Shown here in pieces: positions 60,616 through 64,000 of a stretch of 64,000 nt of DNA (position 1 is the stretch's first letter; every line of letters begins with the position of its first letter). The notes beneath the pieces were generated by a model. It saw only the letters and a list, made by a program, of their open reading frames with translations, did no database searches and was not told the DNA's origin. The stretch spans positions 62,001 to 126,000 of the forward strand of contig NZ_RJJX01000007.1 of assembly GCF_003996985.1 (NCBI RefSeq). Direction: 5' to 3'. This stretch comes from Ancylomarina longa. GTDB taxonomy: Bacteria; Bacteroidota; Bacteroidia; Bacteroidales; Marinifilaceae. The translations under genes and the position numbers were made by a program.

Positions 60616-62799
60616 TTATTTCACTAAATTCATTTCATCAAGCAAGTATCCTGCTCCGGCAAATTTGTCGATAATGAACAATGCATAACGAATATCCAAA
60701 GTTACATTTCTGCAAATATCAGGATCGTACATTAAATCCGACATTACGCCCTCCCATGCACGGTCGAAATTCAATCCGATTAATTCTCCGTTGGCATTAA
60801 GCACCGGACTACCTGAATTTCCACCGGTAGTGTGATTTGTTGCAATAAAACAAACAGGCATCTCTCCCTTTTCATTTGCATATTGTCCGAAATCTTTCTT
60901 CGCATATAAATCTCTCAGTTTTTGCGGAACATCGTAATCAAATATCTCCGGATTATCTTTTTCCATGATACCTTCCAGGGTAGTATAGTAGTCGTAATTG
61001 ACAGCATCGCGAGCTTTAAAGCCTGCCACCTTACCATAGTGAACCCTTAAAGTAGAGTTAGCATCCGGATAAAAAACCTTATCCTTTTGCATCTGCATCA
61101 AACCAGCCATATACGAACGCTGTAATTTTTTAATCTCAGTATTTATTTTCTTATAAGATGGATAAATTTCTGAGTCGTAAAAGAAATTAATATTTCTTGC
61201 TAGAACAAAAATGGGATCTTTCGCCAATCTTTTGCCTGATGACAATTTATAATTATTGAGCAGCTGTTCTATTTTAGCTTGATTGGCAAACACCGATTTG
61301 CTTAATGCTTTTTCTGCATAAGCTTCGAAATCACCTTTATACTTCTCTTTAATAGCTAATATTTCCTTCGGAATATATTTTGCATCCAGATTAGCGCTAT
61401 ACATTTTTAGCATGGCAGCCAATAGCTTTTTATCGGTAGGCAAATTATAATTCTTAAAGAAAGTGGCAGTCGATTTCTTTAAGGTTTTAATCTCCTCATC
61501 GAAATTAGCCGTATCCTTTTTCGTGAAATCCACTAACTTCTTAAACTTATAGGCAAAACCAACAGTTTCCGATCCTCTGATTCCCGCTTCGATTGCATAA
61601 TCGCGTGCAAGACTCACCGGACTAAGTTCCGCATACAAAGATTTCATTTTACCTAGAATACCTGCGTACTTTGCTTTCAATTCTTCTGAAGAATTTGCCC
61701 ATGTCTCGAAATTTTTCTCCTGCGCGATTTTCTTTGCTATAGCATTTAAACGATGTAAGCCTTTGATTTCTCCTTGCCATCTCTTCCAGGAATTAGCAAC
61801 ACCAGCATATTTTGCTGAATATTGAATACGAACCAATGGAGAAACATCCATATCTGCACGCATCAAATCCAATTTCTTGGTTCTGATCTTAATTTTGTGC
61901 GGATTATCCACTTCCGTCATCATTTTAAGTGCATCCGAAGTAAGATATTCAGTAGTTGTCCCAGGATATCCAAATACCATGGTGAAATCACCATCATGTA
62001 CTCCTTTTAGTGATATTTTAAATGATTTTTTAGGTTTCAATGGAACATTATCCTTAGCGTAAACTGCAGGTTTATTGTCCTTATTGGCATAAATACGAAA
62101 CATAGAAAAATCACCGGTATGGCGAGGCCACATCCAGTTATCGGTATCGCCACCAAATTTTCCGATTGCGGATGGTGGAGCTCCTACCAAACGCACATCC
62201 TTATAAATCTCATAAACAGATAAGAAGTACTGATTGCCATTAAAATATGCTTTTACGCTGGCACGGTAATCCGTACCCTTTTCGGCATCTTTCTGGATAG
62301 CTTTAATATGCTTCTTTATAATTTTTTGACGATCCATCTCCTTGGTAGCATCTGTGATACTATCCAAAACCTGAGCGGTAACATCTTCCATGCGAATTAA
62401 GAAGGAAGCTGTAATCCCTTCGTTTACTAGTTCCTGCTCGCGGCTCATGGCCCAAAATCCATCCTTCAAATAGTCGTGTTCCAAGCTGGAATGAAACTGA
62501 ATGGCACCATATCCACAATGATGGTTGGTGATCAGCAAGCCTTCGTCAGAAATTAATTCGGCAGTGCAGAAGTGATGAAAAGGTCTTCCTTCCCTTCCCA
62601 AACCAACAACGGCATCTTTCAAACAAGCCTGATTGATACTATAAATATCGTCAGCAGTAAGTTTAAAACCTTCTTTCTGCATTTGCTCGATATTATACTT
62701 TTTCAGCAGCATCGGAATCCACATTCCTTCGTCTGCTTTTACTTGTGTTCCTATCAGCAATAAAAATGCGATAAGAAACAAACTCAATTTTTTAATCAT
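60616..62799 (-). CDS. S46 family dipeptidyl-peptidase (DPP11-type)
   Basis: A 727-aa secreted serine peptidase with signal peptide MIKKLSLFLIAFLLLIGT. Chymotrypsin-like motifs: His94 in TNHHCGYGAI, the Asp region FGGDTDNWMWPRHTGDF near 210, and Ser662 in TGGNSGSPV. The specificity residue is Arg680 in GLNFDRAWEG, which in this family marks DPP11 (releases dipeptides with Asp/Glu in second place), rather than the Gly of DPP7. The protein supplies dipeptides from larger peptides, typical of Bacteroidota that live on protein. Assignment to DPP11 rests on that one residue. Confidence 0.9.
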   Translation of the reverse strand: MIKKLSLFLIAFLLLIGTQVKADEGMWIPMLLKKYNIEQMQKEGFKLTADDIYSINQACLKDAVVGLGREGRPFHHFCTAELISDEGLLITNHHCGYGAIQFHSSLEHDYLKDGFWAMSREQELVNEGITASFLIRMEDVTAQVLDSITDATKEMDRQKIIKKHIKAIQKDAEKGTDYRASVKAYFNGNQYFLSVYEIYKDVRLVGAPPSAIGKFGGDTDNWMWPRHTGDFSMFRIYANKDNKPAVYAKDNVPLKPKKSFKISLKGVHDGDFTMVFGYPGTTTEYLTSDALKMMTEVDNPHKIKIRTKKLDLMRADMDVSPLVRIQYSAKYAGVANSWKRWQGEIKGLHRLNAIAKKIAQEKNFETWANSSEELKAKYAGILGKMKSLYAELSPVSLARDYAIEAGIRGSETVGFAYKFKKLVDFTKKDTANFDEEIKTLKKSTATFFKNYNLPTDKKLLAAMLKMYSANLDAKYIPKEILAIKEKYKGDFEAYAEKALSKSVFANQAKIEQLLNNYKLSSGKRLAKDPIFVLARNINFFYDSEIYPSYKKINTEIKKLQRSYMAGLMQMQKDKVFYPDANSTLRVHYGKVAGFKARDAVNYDYYTTLEGIMEKDNPEIFDYDVPQKLRDLYAKKDFGQYANEKGEMPVCFIATNHTTGGNSGSPVLNANGELIGLNFDRAWEGVMSDLMYDPDICRNVTLDIRYALFIIDKFAGAGYLLDEMNLVK

Positions 62800-62852
62800 G
62801 GTTAAGGTATTTTATTACTATTTGTTGTTACTTATTAATGACGAAATTTAAA

Positions 62853-63213
62853 TTACGAATTACGAGATTTTATAGATTTCCAGATACTTCCTATTATTTT
62901 TTAAAGTTCATTCGCATCACTTAAAAGACTATGACTTTCCTCTTCGGAAAGATAATCAGTGCCAGTTAATAAACGAATCCAATAATGTGTTTCTCTAGCT
63001 TCTTTATAAGAAATTGTTAGTTTGGCAAAAAAATCCTTCTCCCTTTGTCCACCAATAGCCTCTTCAATATTAGCACCAATTGAAGTTCCGGATCGCAATA
63101 ATTGTTTCCTTAAAAACAAATTCCTTTTTCTCTTCCCGTAAATATCTACAAAGTTTCACTATTCGGATAGCAAAAGCATAACTCTTTTGTTGTACTGCAT
63201 TTTCGGTTTTCAT
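62853..63213 (-). pseudogene. Four-helix-bundle (S23-type) protein gene, broken
   Basis: From the ATG at 63213 it reads MKTENAVQQKSYAFAIRIVK, then CRYLREEKKEFV. There the frame shifts near 63113-63122 (TTTGTTTTTAAGG, apparently one T too many) into LRKQLLRSGTSIGANIEEA and KDFFAKLTISYKEARET. A TAA stop after DANEL (62901) interrupts the usual ending, which continues as KIIGSIWKSIKS to 62853. The intact family member would be about 118 aa. These small proteins of the 23S-rRNA-insert type have no known function. A homopolymer error cannot be ruled out for the frameshift, but the extra stop codon supports decay. Confidence 0.82.
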
Positions 63214-63239
63214 CGTAGTTCGTAATTTAATATTCGTAA

Positions 63240-63818
63240 TTAGAATATTGATAACTCTTGATAAAGCCTCTGAATAGGGAGTCCGACAACATTAAAATAC
63301 GATCCTTCAATACCATCGATTCCTATAAACCCAATCCATTCCTGAATCCCATAGGCTCCGGCTTTATCGTATGGTTGATAATTCTCGATATAATAATTGA
63401 TTTCCTCATCGGATAAGTCCTTGAAGTGAACCTGTGTTGTAGTTGCAAAACTTACTTTCTTCGTCTTACTTAAAATGCAAACTCCGCTAATTACCTGATG
63501 CGAGCGATTGGATAATGCTTTCAACATTTTAATTGCTTCGGCCCGACCGGCAGGTTTCCCCAGAATCCAATCATCAATACAAACAATAGTATCGGCAGTG
63601 ATTACTATTTCCTTTTCGCCTAATTCGGCTTCGAAAGCAGCTGCTTTCAATTCGGACAGGTAAATAGGTATCTGATCTGCCTCCAGATCTTTGGGATAAA
63701 TTTCGTCAACCTCCTTTGTCTTGATTGTAAAGTTTAAACCCAATTCCTTAAGCATTTGATGCCTGCGAGGAGATTGGGAAGCAAGTATTAATTGATAATC
63801 TTTTAGATTATTCAACAT
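63240..63818 (-). CDS. maf: Maf family nucleotide pyrophosphatase
   Basis: A 192-aa protein. It begins MLNNLKDYQLILASQSPRRHQMLKELG, the Maf signature with ASxSPRR, followed by ADTIVCIDDWILGKPAGR and GAYGIQEWIGFIGIDGIEGSYFNVVGLP. Maf proteins cleave dTTP/UTP and modified nucleotides and affect septum formation. The gene directly follows the partial membrane-protein gene at the window end. Confidence 0.95.
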   Translation of the reverse strand: MLNNLKDYQLILASQSPRRHQMLKELGLNFTIKTKEVDEIYPKDLEADQIPIYLSELKAAAFEAELGEKEIVITADTIVCIDDWILGKPAGRAEAIKMLKALSNRSHQVISGVCILSKTKKVSFATTTQVHFKDLSDEEINYYIENYQPYDKAGAYGIQEWIGFIGIDGIEGSYFNVVGLPIQRLYQELSIF

Positions 63819-63821
63819 ATT

Positions 63822-64000
63822 CTAAAAATTTGAATGATGGATAATGTAATTCACTACAAAAGCATATGCGATTCCGGATAAGATCACCATACGCAATAGC
63901 ACAATTCCTGTTTTAAATTTATTTCCCTCCTTATATTTATACACCCTATAGGCCAAAAACAGAAGCGGCAAAATTATTAGCAAGCTAAAATACCATGGTG
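63822..64000 (-). CDS. C-terminal end of a membrane protein (cut by window edge)
   Basis: The minus-strand frame is open from the window end to TAG at 63822-63824. It reads PWYFSLLIILPLLFLAYRVY, then KYKEGNKFKTGIVLLRMVIL and AYAFVVNYIIHHSNF: two hydrophobic helices with a positively charged loop between. The start lies beyond 64000. It ends three bases before the maf start codon region, so it is probably co-transcribed. The family cannot be told from this piece. Confidence 0.65.
   Translation of the reverse strand, partial: PWYFSLLIILPLLFLAYRVYKYKEGNKFKTGIVLLRMVILSGIAYAFVVNYIIHHSNF

Overview
The window reads as the chromosome of an anaerobic or facultatively anaerobic marine-type Bacteroidota, probably of the Marinilabiliales/Marinifilaceae kind. 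Supporting features are a SusC/SusD pair, DUF4270, DUF4907 and DUF6261 proteins, S46 dipeptidyl-peptidase, TAnnTTTG-type promoters and AT-rich intergenes, next to an [FeFe]-hydrogenase system. The placement is inference; no rRNA or tRNA gene was seen.

Layout. 1-1.74 kb: end of 2-oxoglutarate dehydrogenase E1 and its E2 subunit. 1.74-4.85 kb: a repeat-rich stretch with a REP-associated tyrosine transposase (RAYT) flanked by two copies of its repeat block, a DUF6261 gene, GC-rich palindromes and a duplicated ~105-bp unit. 4.87-10.06 kb: histidine degradation (ftcD, hutI) and a divergent YfcC-type transporter. The two hut genes are bracketed by an inverted pair of a ~100-120-bp GC-rich element. 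10.1-15.6 kb: SusC/SusD/lipoprotein operon. 16-25 kb: 56-aa ferredoxin, ZupT, endonuclease III, C1 peptidase lipoprotein, ABC-F ATPase, MATE pump, then yicC-gmk-nadD. 25.2-28.7 kb: an M16 peptidase pair, one active and one lacking the metal site. 29-29.4 kb: a decayed sulfatase-maturase gene. 29.5-37.7 kb: a four-subunit 2-oxoacid:ferredoxin oxidoreductase, an aminotransferase, flavodoxin, small membrane proteins and a fused ADP-forming acyl-CoA synthetase. 38-44.9 kb: HydE, a large hybrid sensor kinase, a TM1266-type regulator and HydG. 45-50.5 kb: an envelope cluster (beta-barrel protein, DUF4270, Kelch, DUF4907) and a LytTR regulator. 50.5-51 kb: an array of 82-bp tandem repeats. 51-59.4 kb: a ten-gene operon joining an electron-bifurcating-type [FeFe] hydrogenase (HydABC) to a divergent, probably sensory [FeFe]-hydrogenase-like protein with DRTGG, PHP and histidine-kinase-type ATPase proteins. 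59.7-64 kb: USP-like protein, S46 peptidase, a broken four-helix-bundle gene, Maf and the end of a membrane protein gene.

How the parts fit (inference). Peptidases supply peptides and amino acids. Transamination gives 2-oxoacids, the ferredoxin oxidoreductase makes acyl-CoA and reduced ferredoxin, and the ADP-forming synthetase recovers ATP. The HydABC hydrogenase can dispose of electrons from ferredoxin and NADH as H2. HydE and HydG build its active site; HydF is not in the window. The HydS-like protein and its companions look like an H2- or redox-sensing module transcribed with the enzyme it may control. This operon is the most interesting system in the window.
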